33,356 nucleotides of DNA from Rhodothermia bacterium (GCA_017303715.1 JAFLBZ010000017.1:1-33356), one strand, 5' to 3'; numbered from the stretch's first letter, positions 1 to 8,094 are shown. Numbers and translations: made by a program. The notes: generated by a model not told the origin, from the letters alone.

Positions 1-89
1 TGCACCCGCGATGCCCATCAGGTTTTGCAAATAGGGTGACACAAAACTGTTATTCACTTTCTTGCAATAGGAATGCTCTTTCGATAGGG

Positions 90-296
90 CTACTTGCCCG
101 AATCGGGTTTGAAATTCGTTTTTTTTTTGTTAGATTCGGGGACATCTCCCAAGTTTCTTTCTAAGACTTCTCGCCCTAATTCTACCCAAAGCTGGTCGAA
201 TTGTTTCTCGTATTCAAAGAACGAATCTAATTCGTTTAAGGCACTTATTTCTTGATAACGTTGGCGGGCAAGAGCTACAAATTGATCTTCGGTCAT
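90..296 (-). CDS. Short upstream ORF (ORF A) of IS transposase, 68 aa
   Basis: This is a 68-residue, strongly charged protein starting MTEDQFVALARQRY and containing an EYEKQFDQLWVELGRE segment. The open frame extends upstream to 389, but the internal ATG at 294-296 gives the conserved-looking MTE start, so I chose it. The protein looks like the N-terminal part of a transposase from Bacteroidota IS elements (from memory, not searched). Its frame passes through a run of ten A residues on the coding strand (plus-strand T run 119-128) and stops at 90-92. One base back, the -1 frame is open through the rest of the window. Either the run is a programmed slippage site joining ORF A to the transposase, or an indel has broken one gene. 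Confidence 0.5.
   Translation of the reverse strand: MTEDQFVALARQRYQEISALNELDSFFEYEKQFDQLWVELGREVLERNLGDVPESNKKKTNFKPDSGK
119..128 (-). other. A10 slippery run, candidate -1 frameshift site
   Basis: On the minus strand the codons read AAC AAA AAA AAA ACG. Backing up one base after the third AAA gives AAC GAA TTT and enters a frame that stays open to the left edge (at least 40 codons). The zero frame ends at the TAG at 92-90. A-rich heptamers of this kind are well known in IS frameshifting. Confidence 0.5.
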
Positions 297-370
297 GGTT
301 CGATACGGTTTATAATGAAAGGAGTCTAACTTCCTCAAAATACAACTTTTTACCACAAATGGGAAGTTTT

Positions 371-392
371 GAAATGCACCCTGTTGCATTTC
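371..392. repeat. 8-bp inverted repeat with 6-nt loop
   Basis: GAAATGCA (371-378) and TGCATTTC (385-392) are perfect inverted copies separated by CCCTGT. They lie just upstream of the IS ORF and could be part of the IS end or a small regulatory hairpin. No U-run follows on either strand, so a terminator is unlikely. Confidence 0.35.
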
Positions 393-421
393 CAGTAGGT
401 GTTATCAACCGATAAAAATAT

Positions 422-667
422 TTGTTGGGACGTACAACGAACAGAATGCCCAAAAGGGTTATTGTTGCATTATTGATGAATGGGCACATTGAGAAACAAA
501 ATACCGTTCTTGGGAGCAAACAAAAAAGTTTAATCTGGCATTTGGCGGGTGTAACCAAACCTTTGGCCAACCGTCTTGGGTTTGCCAACGTGGATAGTGT
601 GGCTCCTTTGATTTTCGGTGGGATGAAATTCAGTCAAGGAACCACAGTTGGGGGCACGCCGGAGTAG
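422..667 (+). CDS. Hypothetical 81-aa protein ending at a terminator
   Basis: I do not recognise this protein. It is basic near the N-terminus (MLGRTTNRMPKR), has a short hydrophobic stretch (VIVALLM), and its C-terminal half contains an AGVTKPLANRLGFANVDSVAPL segment. The argument that it is real is positional: its last codons run into a good intrinsic terminator pointing the same way (653-687), and the only other candidate transcript in this gap is the opposing IS. It could equally be the 3' remnant of a longer gene cut by the neighbouring IS, since its 5' end lies only about 30 bp from the inverted repeat at 371-392. A minus-strand ORF overlapping it (310-588) shows nothing recognisable. 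Confidence 0.3.
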   Translation: MLGRTTNRMPKRVIVALLMNGHIEKQNTVLGSKQKSLIWHLAGVTKPLANRLGFANVDSVAPLIFGGMKFSQGTTVGGTPE

Positions 668-687
668 TCATTCCGACGTGCCTTTTT
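653..687 (+). terminator. Intrinsic terminator
   Basis: GGCACGCCGGA (653-663) pairs with TCCGACGTGCC (672-682), with one internal mismatch and an 8-nt loop, and is followed by TTTTT (683-687). The T-run is only on the plus strand, so it ends transcription coming from the 422-667 side. It lies 6 bp beyond the 3' end of ilvD, which is on the opposite strand. Confidence 0.7.
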
Positions 688-692
688 CGTGA

Positions 693-2375
693 TTACAAGT
701 CCGTTAAGCAACCATTACTGGCGTTTTCGACCGCCTTAATGTACTTCCACAAGTATCCACTCGAAACCCTGTATGGGGGTTTTTGCCACTTCGATTTGCG
801 GTTTGCCAGCTCGTCGTCGGAGATGTTGAGCGAAATCGTATTGTTTACCGCATCCAAAACAATGGTATCGCCATCTTGAATAAGGGCAATTTCCCCGCCT
901 TCCATAGCTTCCGGCGTAACATGCCCCACAACAAATCCATGCGTACCACCGGAGAACCGTCCGTCGGTGATCAAGGCAACCGATTCCCCAAGCCCTGCAC
1001 CCATAATGGCCGAAGTGGGTTTTAACATTTCGGGCATTCCCGGCCCTCCTTTTGGGCCCACATAGCGGATCACCACCACATGACCGGGCTTTACGAGTCC
1101 ATTGTGAATACCGAGGTTCAGGTCTGCCTCCGAGTCAAAACAAATGGCCTTTCCTTCAAACCGTTCGCCCTCGTGTCCGGTTATTTTGGCCACAGCACCT
1201 TCTTTGGCAATATTGCCATACAAAATTTGAATATGACCTTCGGATTTGATTGGATTGGAGAGCGGGCGAATTAGGTCTTGGTCTTCGGGAAAATCGGGGA
1301 TGTTTTCAAGGTTTTCTGCGATGGTTTTACCCGTAACCGTTAGGCAGTTGCCCTCTAAGAGGCCTTCTTTGAGCATCAACTTCATTAAGGCCGGAATACC
1401 GCCAATTTGGAACAGGTCTTCCATCAGGTATTTCCCACTTGGCTTCATATCCGCCAAGAGCGGTGTAGTGTTAGAGATTTCCTGAAAGTCATCTATCGTT
1501 AATGCAATGCCGCCGGTTCGGGCGATAGCAATCAGGTGGAGTACGGCATTGGTAGAGCCTCCCAAAACGGTAATCACTTTCATCGCATTGGTCAGCGAAG
1601 CACGGGTAATAATGTCTTTTGGTTTGAGGTCTTTCTCAATGAGGTTTCGGATGGCGTTGCCCACGGTTTGGCATTCGCGTTTTTTCTCTTCGCTACGTGC
1701 TGGACTGGACGAGCTGTACGGCAAGCTCATCCCTAATGCTTCGATGGCAGAACTCATCGTGTTTGCGGTGTACATTCCGCCACATGCACCGGGTCCGGGG
1801 CAAGCATTTTTAATGACTTCGCGGTAGTCTTCCTCGCTAATTTTGCCTTGTAATTTTTTGCCGTAGGCTTCAAATGCCGATACGATGTTGAGTTTTTCGC
1901 CTTTGTAGTGACCTCCATTGATGGTTCCGCCATAAACCATAATGGAGGGGCGGTTAAGCCGTAGCATGGCCATAATTGCACCGGGCATGTTCTTGTCGCA
2001 ACCCGCTGTAAAAACAAGTCCATCATAAAAATGCGCACCTGCAATAGACTCGATAGAGTCCGCAATGATTTCGCGGGAAGGGAGGGAATACCGCATCCCG
2101 TCGTTCCCATTTGTAATGCCATCACTCACGCCAATGGTATTAAAAACCAGCCCCACCAAACCGGCATCATGCACGCTTTTCTTCTGCAAGGCGGCAAACA
2201 TGGCCAAGTGCATATTACAAGGATTGCCATCGAATCCCGTGCTTCCGATGCCAACAAATGGTTTGTTAAGGTCTTCATAAGGGACGCCGGAGCCGATAAT
2301 CATGGATTGGGCTGCCGGAAGTGATTCGTCTTGGGTTAGCAAACGGCTATGCTTATTTAGGATGTTTTCGGACAT
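693..2375 (-). CDS. ilvD: Dihydroxy-acid dehydratase
   Basis: IlvD dehydrates 2,3-dihydroxy-isovalerate and 2,3-dihydroxy-3-methylvalerate to the 2-keto acids in valine and isoleucine biosynthesis, in the cytoplasm. The 560-residue length is normal for the IlvD/Edd family. The three Fe-S cluster cysteines are present: C53 (GNPCNMHL), C126 ([10 protein letters not shown]) and C198 ([15 protein letters not shown]). The C-terminal [14 protein letters not shown] motif supplies the serine proposed as catalytic base. The start (ATG at 2375) gives a standard N-terminus leading into SRLLTQ. No other ilv or leu genes are visible within the window. The gene is monocistronic here, separated from rho by a terminator. 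Confidence 0.97.
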   Translation of the reverse strand: MSENILNKHSRLLTQDESLPAAQSMIIGSGVPYEDLNKPFVGIGSTGFDGNPCNMHLAMFAALQKKSVHDAGLVGLVFNTIGVSDGITNGNDGMRYSLPSREIIADSIESIAGAHFYDGLVFTAGCDKNMPGAIMAMLRLNRPSIMVYGGTINGGHYKGEKLNIVSAFEAYGKKLQGKISEEDYREVIKNACPGPGACGGMYTANTMSSAIEALGMSLPYSSSSPARSEEKKRECQTVGNAIRNLIEKDLKPKDIITRASLTNAMKVITVLGGSTNAVLHLIAIARTGGIALTIDDFQEISNTTPLLADMKPSGKYLMEDLFQIGGIPALMKLMLKEGLLEGNCLTVTGKTIAENLENIPDFPEDQDLIRPLSNPIKSEGHIQILYGNIAKEGAVAKITGHEGERFEGKAICFDSEADLNLGIHNGLVKPGHVVVIRYVGPKGGPGMPEMLKPTSAIMGAGLGESVALITDGRFSGGTHGFVVGHVTPEAMEGGEIALIQDGDTIVLDAVNNTISLNISDDELANRKSKWQKPPYRVSSGYLWKYIKAVENASNGCLTDL

Positions 2376-2451
2376 GGGACTGGATATAAAGGTTTATACA
2401 AACGAATTTTCCGGAAGATAAGGTTGTTCTTTCCCAAAATGCTTGTGAGGT

Positions 2452-2491
2452 AAAAAAGAAGAAAGCGGCCTTCTGAAAAGAAAACCGCTTT
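2452..2491 (-). terminator. Intrinsic terminator downstream of rho
   Basis: On the minus strand AAAGCGG (2491-2485) pairs with CCGCTTT (2468-2462) across a 16-nt loop, followed by CTTCTTTTTT. It lies about 20 bp past the rho stop codon and before ilvD, so the two genes are probably transcribed separately. Confidence 0.7.
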
Positions 2492-2512
2492 TTAAATTAA
2501 TTTTTTGGGCTT

Positions 2513-3625
2513 TTATCGTGTTGGGGTAATGTCGTGCAGCAATTCTTCGTTAGAGCTGGTTTGGTTAATACGTTTAATGAGGGCTTGTCCGGCTTCTATC
2601 GGATGACGCATGTTCAAAACCCGCATCAGGGTATGCTGACGATACGTGATATCGCCCAACAACTGGTCTTCATTTCGCGTTCCGGAGCGACGTACATTAA
2701 TGGCCGGAAAAATGCGTTTATTGGCCATTTCGCGGTCTAAAACGATTTCGCAATTGCCCGTCCCTTTAAATTCCTCCAGAATCACCTCGTCCATACGGCT
2801 CCCCGTATCCGTCAGTGCGGTTGCGACAATGGTAAGCGATCCTCCACGCTCTTGCTTTCGTGCGGCCCCAAAAATCCGTCGGGGAATGTTTAGTGCTCTG
2901 GAGTCTAAACCACCAGAGAGCGTTCGGCCACTACCCGCACTGAAAATGTTAAACGTCCGACCGAGTCGCGTGAGGGAATCTATGAGGAAAACAACATCTC
3001 GGCGCATTTCCACCAGTCGTAAGCAATATTCAAGGGCAAGGGTTGAAACCCGAACATGGTTGTCTTCCTCGCGGTCGTTCGAGGAGGCAAAAACCATTGC
3101 CGGAATGTTCCGCTTAAAGTCGGTTACTTCCTCAGGGCGCTCATCCACCAACAAAGCAACCAATGCCGCTTGTGGGTGGTTTTGATGAATACCACGCGCA
3201 ATGCCGTGTAAAATCAAGGTCTTACCTGTCCGTGGAGGTGCAACGACCATCGCACGCTGCCCTTTCCCAATCGGGGACACAATGTCTATCATGCGCATGG
3301 GGATGTCTTTGGGACTTGTAATTAAGTTCCATTTTTCATTGGGGTAAACGGTTGGCTCGTTCGAATCCACAACAATCTTCACCCAACGATCTACCGGAAT
3401 CCCCATGACCTTTTCTACGGTTTTAACGACCATGTCTCCTTTTTTTCCCGGAACAGCTGTCCCTTCGATAGCGACCCCATCTCGCAGATTAAATCTTTTG
3501 ATCATTGGTGGGGGGACAAAGGGATCCAACTCTCCTTTAGGAAGGTCATGCCTAAGGGTGCGTACAAATCCAAATTTTTTATCGCCGATAAGTTCCAGCA
3601 GACCAGTGAAAAATTGTCCTTCCAT
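2513..3625 (-). CDS. rho: Transcription termination factor Rho, short form lacking the N-terminal helical domain
   Basis: Rho is the hexameric RNA-dependent ATPase that terminates untranslated transcripts. At 370 residues it is shorter than E. coli Rho (419). The protein begins directly in the cold-shock-like primary RNA-binding domain (GLLELIGDKKFGFVR, RRFNL-like KRFNLRDG near residue 45), with no Rho_N helical domain in front. The ATPase core is complete: Walker A APPRTGKT (129-136), Walker B VVFLIDSLTRLGR, the Q-loop region SGRTLSGGLDSRAL, FGAARKQERGGSLTI, and the R-loop motif EEFKGTGN. The ATG at 3623-3625 is the only Met near the domain boundary. The next gene upstream is divergent. Whether this is the only Rho or a second paralogue cannot be seen here. 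Confidence 0.93.
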   Translation of the reverse strand: MEGQFFTGLLELIGDKKFGFVRTLRHDLPKGELDPFVPPPMIKRFNLRDGVAIEGTAVPGKKGDMVVKTVEKVMGIPVDRWVKIVVDSNEPTVYPNEKWNLITSPKDIPMRMIDIVSPIGKGQRAMVVAPPRTGKTLILHGIARGIHQNHPQAALVALLVDERPEEVTDFKRNIPAMVFASSNDREEDNHVRVSTLALEYCLRLVEMRRDVVFLIDSLTRLGRTFNIFSAGSGRTLSGGLDSRALNIPRRIFGAARKQERGGSLTIVATALTDTGSRMDEVILEEFKGTGNCEIVLDREMANKRIFPAINVRRSGTRNEDQLLGDITYRQHTLMRVLNMRHPIEAGQALIKRINQTSSNEELLHDITPTR

Positions 3626-3882
3626 TTATGCGATGTAGGTTTTAGGTTTTCGGGTGCGTAAGATTTGGTTTATCCTGCGGTTTAAGCCTTTTGGTTGCTT
3701 ATTTTACCCAATGTGTTGTTGCAAGGGGCAATCGGATTATGGGGCGAATACATGAAACATACTGCTTTTGTTGCTGTTCGCTGATCCGATGCCCAACCAA
3801 AATAAGGCGGAAGGATTATTTTTTGCAATTAATTGTCCACTTCCGCAAAGTATTCAACGGAAGAGCAAAATACTAAGAATGT

Positions 3883-6054
3883 ATGGTTGTGGTTTCAGTT
3901 GTTCTGGCAATTGTTTTTTTACGGCATTCAGTAGCTCGGATGCACCATTTTATAGACGTCCTTGCCGCTTCATCCTATGAACTTGATGGCTATCGGTACA
4001 ATTTGAACAAGTTTTCCTCTCAAATACTTGCACTGCGCCATGTGTTGGGGATGATCTTTGCCGGTGTCGTAGCGTTGTTGCTCTTTTATGGGATGACTTG
4101 GTTTGCCTATGGCTTGGTCTTGATGGTGGTAGTTTTGTTCATTAAAAAACAAGTCTTTGCGCATTATTCCATCCAAACGTTTGCACCTGAGAAGCGGCAA
4201 CTTTCTTTTGCGATGGGTATGTTTTTGTGGTCGTTACCCGTGTTGATGGGAAGCATTTTGTGGGCGTTCTCCATCAAAACAACAGGTTGGGCGTTTTTTG
4301 TCCTTGGCTGGCTGACGTCCGACATCGCGATTCCGATTTGGGTGGGAATAACTGCACGGTTTTTGTCGTGGAGAAGACGCCGTGCCATGCGCCGTAATCT
4401 ACGTTGGGTGAAGCGGGTCTTACGTAGCCGGAAAGATTTGGGCGTGGTTTTCTTTTGGGGAGATCAGGCCTCTTATTGCGCTTTCGTCCAAAAAATGGGT
4501 ACGTATATTTCGATTTTATCCACAAACGGTGCTTGTCTGGACATTCAGGACTTGGCGCTTACGATGAAGGCGGAATTAAAACCAGAACACCGCTTGCTCG
4601 TTATATGGGGGGCGTTAGAAAGTGATCATCCCGAAGCCCTTCGCGCTTTTCAAACATTGGTCAAGATTTGTCAAGTGGATGTATATGTGGTGTTAGAAGC
4701 CGCCGATCAAATAGAACATACGCCGATTCTCTTGCGCCAAATTCAGGTTTCAGATGCCATATTGTTTGACGCCGAAAATCCGCAAACTGAAAAGCAGGTT
4801 TTATTGTCCGAAGGCAAGAATTGGTTGATTTCTGCAAATGGCCGAGCGGCAGACCTCCAACTCTTTGATGATCCTGAAGACGGGCATTGGGTTTGGTTAA
4901 GAGACGACCGCTCGATGTGGTATCGGCTCGAAAAGCCACAAAACTTTGATAAAACCCAAGCAAATGCTCTTTTGTGTATGATTGGACTCATGCGTATTGC
5001 CGGAAATGAACCGCCGTTTACTCCACATGAACAACCTGCTTTTTTTTATAATAGAAAACGCTTAAAATTACAGGAACCTATGCTGGAAGAGGTGATCCGT
5101 GCCAATATGGACAACACGCTCGTAAAAACCGAACTACAAGTATTTGGCGAAAAATACCAAGGAAAGGTGCGTGACACCTATACGAAAGAGGAAAGGGTTA
5201 TACTGGTTGCAACCGATCGCATTTCGGCATTCGATCATGTTTTGGCGGAAGCTATTCCGTTCAAAGGGCAAGTTCTCAACCAGTTAGCGGCATATTTTTT
5301 TAAACATACCGCTACTGTGGTTCCAAACCATGTTTTGGCCGTACCTGATCCCAATGTAACCATCGGTTTGCGTCTCCAAATTGTACCGATTGAGTTTGTC
5401 GTTAGGGGTTATCTTGCTGGACATGCTGCACGTACCTACATCAATGGGCAGCGCGAATTGTGTGGGATTGTCCTGCCCGAAGGTTTGGTACCCCATCAAA
5501 AACTGCCCCATCCGATTCTTACGCCCACCACAAAAGCGGCGCAAGGGCACGATATGGATACCCACCGAGAGGAAGTTCTGGCACGAGGCATCCTGACGGC
5601 ATCGGAGTGGGAGGAACTCGCTAACATGGCGTTAGCCCTTTTTGAGAAAGGAAGTGAAATGGCAAGAGAACGTGGGCTTTTACTGGTGGATACCAAATAT
5701 GAATTTGGAAGAACGCGAGATGGACGATTTGTCTTGGCCGATGAAGTCCATACCCCAGACTCTTCCAGATACTATCTTGCCGATTCATACGATGCATTAT
5801 TCGCATCTGGACAAACACCACGCCAACTCTCTAAGGAATTTGTGCGCGAATGGCTGATGGAACGCGGTTTTCAAGGCCGAGAAGGAGAACTTATGCCACA
5901 TCTGGATGAGACATTTCGGGAAACCGTTGCACTTAGGTATATGGAGTTGTATGAAAGAATTACAGGGGAAGCCTTCGTCCCAGACACTCACCCGCTGCCT
6001 GAAGTCCGAATTCGGGAAAATATGATGTACTACGAAAATGGGGAACACATTTAA
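3883..6054 (+). CDS. purC: Membrane Mur-ligase-like region fused in frame to SAICAR synthetase (PurC)
   Basis: This is a 723-codon open frame in two parts. Residues 400-723 are a complete PurC, which joins aspartate to CAIR in purine synthesis: GKVRDTY, VATDRISAFDHVL, IVPIEFVVRGYLAG and LVDTKYEFG are all present. Residues 1-395 hold several hydrophobic segments (about 1-13, 50-90, 107-127, 133-160), a basic stretch RRRRAMRR, then a soluble region laid out like the central domain of membrane-anchored MurF proteins. In it, the expected P-loop GSxGKT position reads FFWGDQASY and the EMGA position reads IWGAL, so ATP binding is probably lost. An in-frame TAA at 3874-3876 fixes the upstream limit of the frame. 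The MurF C-terminal domain is absent. The two halves meet just after a T8 run (5040-5047) where one extra base would give TAA TAG. They may therefore really be two genes, with purC starting at 5080 or 5107. Confidence 0.8.
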   Translation: MVVVSVVLAIVFLRHSVARMHHFIDVLAASSYELDGYRYNLNKFSSQILALRHVLGMIFAGVVALLLFYGMTWFAYGLVLMVVVLFIKKQVFAHYSIQTFAPEKRQLSFAMGMFLWSLPVLMGSILWAFSIKTTGWAFFVLGWLTSDIAIPIWVGITARFLSWRRRRAMRRNLRWVKRVLRSRKDLGVVFFWGDQASYCAFVQKMGTYISILSTNGACLDIQDLALTMKAELKPEHRLLVIWGALESDHPEALRAFQTLVKICQVDVYVVLEAADQIEHTPILLRQIQVSDAILFDAENPQTEKQVLLSEGKNWLISANGRAADLQLFDDPEDGHWVWLRDDRSMWYRLEKPQNFDKTQANALLCMIGLMRIAGNEPPFTPHEQPAFFYNRKRLKLQEPMLEEVIRANMDNTLVKTELQVFGEKYQGKVRDTYTKEERVILVATDRISAFDHVLAEAIPFKGQVLNQLAAYFFKHTATVVPNHVLAVPDPNVTIGLRLQIVPIEFVVRGYLAGHAARTYINGQRELCGIVLPEGLVPHQKLPHPILTPTTKAAQGHDMDTHREEVLARGILTASEWEELANMALALFEKGSEMARERGLLLVDTKYEFGRTRDGRFVLADEVHTPDSSRYYLADSYDALFASGQTPRQLSKEFVREWLMERGFQGREGELMPHLDETFRETVALRYMELYERITGEAFVPDTHPLPEVRIRENMMYYENGEHI
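5040..5047 (+). other. T8 homopolymer at the Mur-like/PurC junction
   Basis: The frame reads GCT TTT TTT TAT AAT AGA. One inserted T converts it to TTA TAA TAG, two tandem stops, ending the membrane protein about 25 bp before an ATG that would start PurC. The site may reflect an indel, a sequencing error in a homopolymer, or real transcriptional slippage. Confidence 0.6.
5080..6054 (+). other. purC: PurC domain with its own candidate start codon
   Basis: The ATG at 5080-5082 (PurC-like MLEEVIRANM) or the one at 5107-5109 (MDNTLVKTEL) would give a free-standing PurC of 324 or 315 residues, close to the length of the long yeast-like PurC enzymes. The stretch just before 5080 is AT-rich and resembles a gene boundary. 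GAAGAGG precedes 5107 by about 12 bases. This entry marks the alternative reading of the fused frame, not a second gene. Confidence 0.6.
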
Positions 6055-6214
6055 AGGCTTTGCGAGAGGCATTTTTTCCACAAAACCCGTCTGTTCGGTC
6101 TAAGAACTTAAAAGCCTTCCATCATCGCTTGCCATAAATCTTTTACAAGGGATTATTTTTCGGTTGTTTTTGCTGTAATTGAACGTTATAATAAACAGGA
6201 CATTGGGTGTAAAA

Positions 6215-6222
6215 TACGTTTG
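6215..6222 (+). promoter_or_regulatory. Candidate -7 element (TAnnTTTG) before the OmpA-like gene
   Basis: TACGTTTG matches the Bacteroidota -7 consensus and lies about 90 bp upstream of the start at 6310. I do not see a convincing TTTG about 20 bp upstream, so the support is only the -7 match and the position. The remainder of the 255-bp gap (6055-6309) shows no gene or convincing terminator. Confidence 0.3.
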
Positions 6223-6309
6223 TGTGAAATTTCCTTCTCGCTAAACGTTTTATCCTGAAAAATCACCTAATAACCTCGTATTCCTCATCCATTTAACCAT
6301 TCTGAAGTT

Positions 6310-7350
6310 ATGTCTAACCTGATGAAACTCCTCTTGGGGTTGTTGGGGGTGTTGATATTATCGTTCTTGTGTACGTCTTGCCATCATTCAGCGATTGAGG
6401 CAAAGCTACAAAAAACGGTTCTATCAAGCCTCCAAGCGCCTGAATTTACAGGGGTTATTCCCAAATTTGATGGGGCGATCGGGACGCTTACAGGTACCGT
6501 TCCGAACCAAGAAGCGGCAGATGCCGCACTCGCCACCGCCCGAAATGCCGCCGGATTTTTGTTCCCCATAAAAAATGACTTGACGATCGGTGGAGCCAGC
6601 CCTATTGATGGGGGAGAATTGGCAAGTTTGAATGTGGGGTTTGACGCAAATGGTATGGTGGTGCTTTCGGGAATTGTTCCAGATGAAGACACCAAAAACA
6701 AAGTCCTCAAAGCGGCACAAGAAAAATATGGCGCCGAAAAGGTCATCAATCAATTGGTCGTCAATCCGGGTATTGCACCGTTTAGCGGCGATGTTGGGCC
6801 GCTCGTTTCTGCCTTCCTGTCGAAAGGTGCATTAATGAATGGCGGCAAACTCAATCTTACAGGCGATACAATCTCCTTAGAAGGCGATGTGCAGTCCGAG
6901 GCCGTGAAAACCGAAGTCGCAGATGCTGCAAAAACCACTTACGCAAAGGCGATCATCCAGAATAATTTGGTGGTCAAAACACCTGAAAATGCGCAACTAC
7001 AAGCCAGTTTGAACGAACTAACCCTGCAAAACATTGAATTCGAGACGGCAAGCGCTGTGATTAAACCTTCTTCGATGGATGTGGTTAAGAAAGCTGCCGA
7101 ATACCTGAAGCAGTACGCCTCGAATGCTGTTGAAATTCAAGGACATACAGATAACGAAGGAAATGCGGCTAAAAACGTAACCCTTAGCCAAAAACGCGCC
7201 GAAGCCGTTAAAGCAGCTTTGGTTACACAAGGTGTACCGAATCCCGACAGACTGACCACGAAAGGGTTTGGGCAATCCAACCCCGTTGCCGATAACAATA
7301 CAGCGGTTGGGCGTCAGAAAAACCGGCGCGTAATGTTCGTTCTACGATAA
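6310..7350 (+). CDS. BON-repeat / OmpA-family outer-membrane lipoprotein
   Basis: This 346-residue protein has a lipoprotein-type signal ending at C24 (FLCTSC). The lipobox is loose (C-T-S before the cysteine), so type I cleavage is a possible alternative. Residues of roughly 40-225 contain three repeats of the BON type, each with an L-x-G-x-V strand followed by a helix (LTGTVPNQ, LSGIVPDE, LEGDVQSE). The C-terminal part, about 230-346, is an OmpA peptidoglycan-binding domain: IEFETASAVIKPSS, IQGHTDNEGN, LSQKRAEAVKAAL, GFGQSNPVA, and the closing GRQKNRRVMF. It probably sits in the outer membrane facing the periplasm and holds the wall. It is followed after 39 bp by the TM-HhH protein, probably in the same operon. 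Confidence 0.85.
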   Translation: MSNLMKLLLGLLGVLILSFLCTSCHHSAIEAKLQKTVLSSLQAPEFTGVIPKFDGAIGTLTGTVPNQEAADAALATARNAAGFLFPIKNDLTIGGASPIDGGELASLNVGFDANGMVVLSGIVPDEDTKNKVLKAAQEKYGAEKVINQLVVNPGIAPFSGDVGPLVSAFLSKGALMNGGKLNLTGDTISLEGDVQSEAVKTEVADAAKTTYAKAIIQNNLVVKTPENAQLQASLNELTLQNIEFETASAVIKPSSMDVVKKAAEYLKQYASNAVEIQGHTDNEGNAAKNVTLSQKRAEAVKAALVTQGVPNPDRLTTKGFGQSNPVADNNTAVGRQKNRRVMFVLR

Positions 7351-7389
7351 TCCACCAAAAAATGATAACCCTCTAAACTTCTAAATATC

Positions 7390-8070
7390 ATGACGTTACT
7401 CTGGTCTGAAATCCTCATTTGCCTGTTGCTTGCATTTTTATTAGGTCTCCTCATTGGTTGGTGGATTTGGGGTCGTCGTAAAGAGACCATAAAAGAAGTT
7501 CACACGGATGACTCCCATTGGCGAAATCTCGAAGCCGATTTGCGGGCGAAACTTACCGCCAAGGACAATGAAATCGGTGGTTTGAATGCCAAATTAAGCG
7601 GTCTTTCTGCTGATCTCCATGCCTGTAACGAGAAAGTAGCAGGTCTTGCAAAAGCAAATACGGATCTTGCCGCCTCGGCAGCAACAACCGTGATGACAGC
7701 CTTCCCTGATAGCGGTGTTAGTGGTGCGACGTTAGCCTCTGGCTTCGCTGCTTTAAAGGACGACGATGATGATGATTTACCCATTGCACCACCCGTCTTA
7801 CCAACTTGGATGCCCAAAGCAGATATCGGTGAAAAAGAAGACCTGAAAGAAATTGTGGGCGTTGGACCGTTTTTAGAGAAAAAATTAAATGCCTATGGTA
7901 TTTACACTTTCCGACAAGTGGCGACCCTTACAAAAGACAATATCAAGGAATTGGGTGGAACGTTTGGTTCCTTCCCAGACCGTATTGAACGTGAAGAGTG
8001 GGCGCGTCAAGCCCGCGAACTCCATGCAAAGTATCATGGTGGGGAAGCATTACCAAAATTCTCCAATTAG
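7390..8070 (+). CDS. Membrane-anchored coiled-coil protein with C-terminal helix-hairpin-helix domain
   Basis: This 226-residue protein has one transmembrane helix at about 5-27 (LICLLLAFLLGLLIGWWIWG), followed by a charged, Ala/Leu-rich region likely to be coiled coil (about 45-95), a low-complexity linker with a run of six Asp near residue 130, and a C-terminal domain (about 150-222) of the DLKEIVGVGPFLEKKLNAYG type. The GVGPFLEKKL turn is the helix-hairpin-helix signature found in DNA- and RNA-binding proteins and in several L21-like extensions. The closing FPDRIEREEWARQARELH segment recurs in this domain family. The function is unknown. Its pairing with the OmpA/BON lipoprotein suggests an envelope role, but the topology (N-in or N-out) decides whether HhH faces DNA or the periplasm. 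Confidence 0.8.
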   Translation: MTLLWSEILICLLLAFLLGLLIGWWIWGRRKETIKEVHTDDSHWRNLEADLRAKLTAKDNEIGGLNAKLSGLSADLHACNEKVAGLAKANTDLAASAATTVMTAFPDSGVSGATLASGFAALKDDDDDDLPIAPPVLPTWMPKADIGEKEDLKEIVGVGPFLEKKLNAYGIYTFRQVATLTKDNIKELGGTFGSFPDRIEREEWARQARELHAKYHGGEALPKFSN

Positions 8071-8094
8071 CTTTAAGGCAAACTGAATCCATTT

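Larger units (their letters stand above)
1..296 (-). mobile_element. 5' end of an insertion sequence, truncated by window edge
   Basis: The minus strand carries a short ORF (296 down to 90) and, in the -1 frame relative to it, an uninterrupted reading frame that runs to the left edge of the window. The -1 frame encodes a stretch with TRFG, then SPYLQNLMGIAG, which resembles a conserved region I remember from transposases of Bacteroidota elements in which a short upstream ORF precedes or is fused to the transposase. The element boundary on the right is not certain. A perfect 8-bp inverted repeat (GAAATGCA/TGCATTTC, 371-392) upstream of the ORF could belong to the end, but no target duplication can be checked because the other end is outside the window. 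Family assignment is left open. Confidence 0.5.

Noticed and set aside
310-588. Minus-strand 92-codon ORF overlapping the 422-667 ORF
   Set aside because: There is no recognisable domain or start context, and the only terminator in the region points the other way.
1507-1827. Plus-strand ORF antisense to ilvD
   Set aside because: It is a mirror of the strongly conserved ilvD coding frame; the peptide resembles nothing.
2646-3185. Plus-strand 179-codon ORF antisense to rho
   Set aside because: It is Ser/Arg-rich low-complexity sequence of the kind produced by antisense reading of a conserved gene.
6054-6118. Possible terminator after purC (AAAGGCTT pairing with AAGCCTTT-like sequence)
   Set aside because: The arms are about 50 nt apart and no T-run follows the second arm. 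The short TGC/GCA stem before the T6 run at 6072 has only 3 bp.
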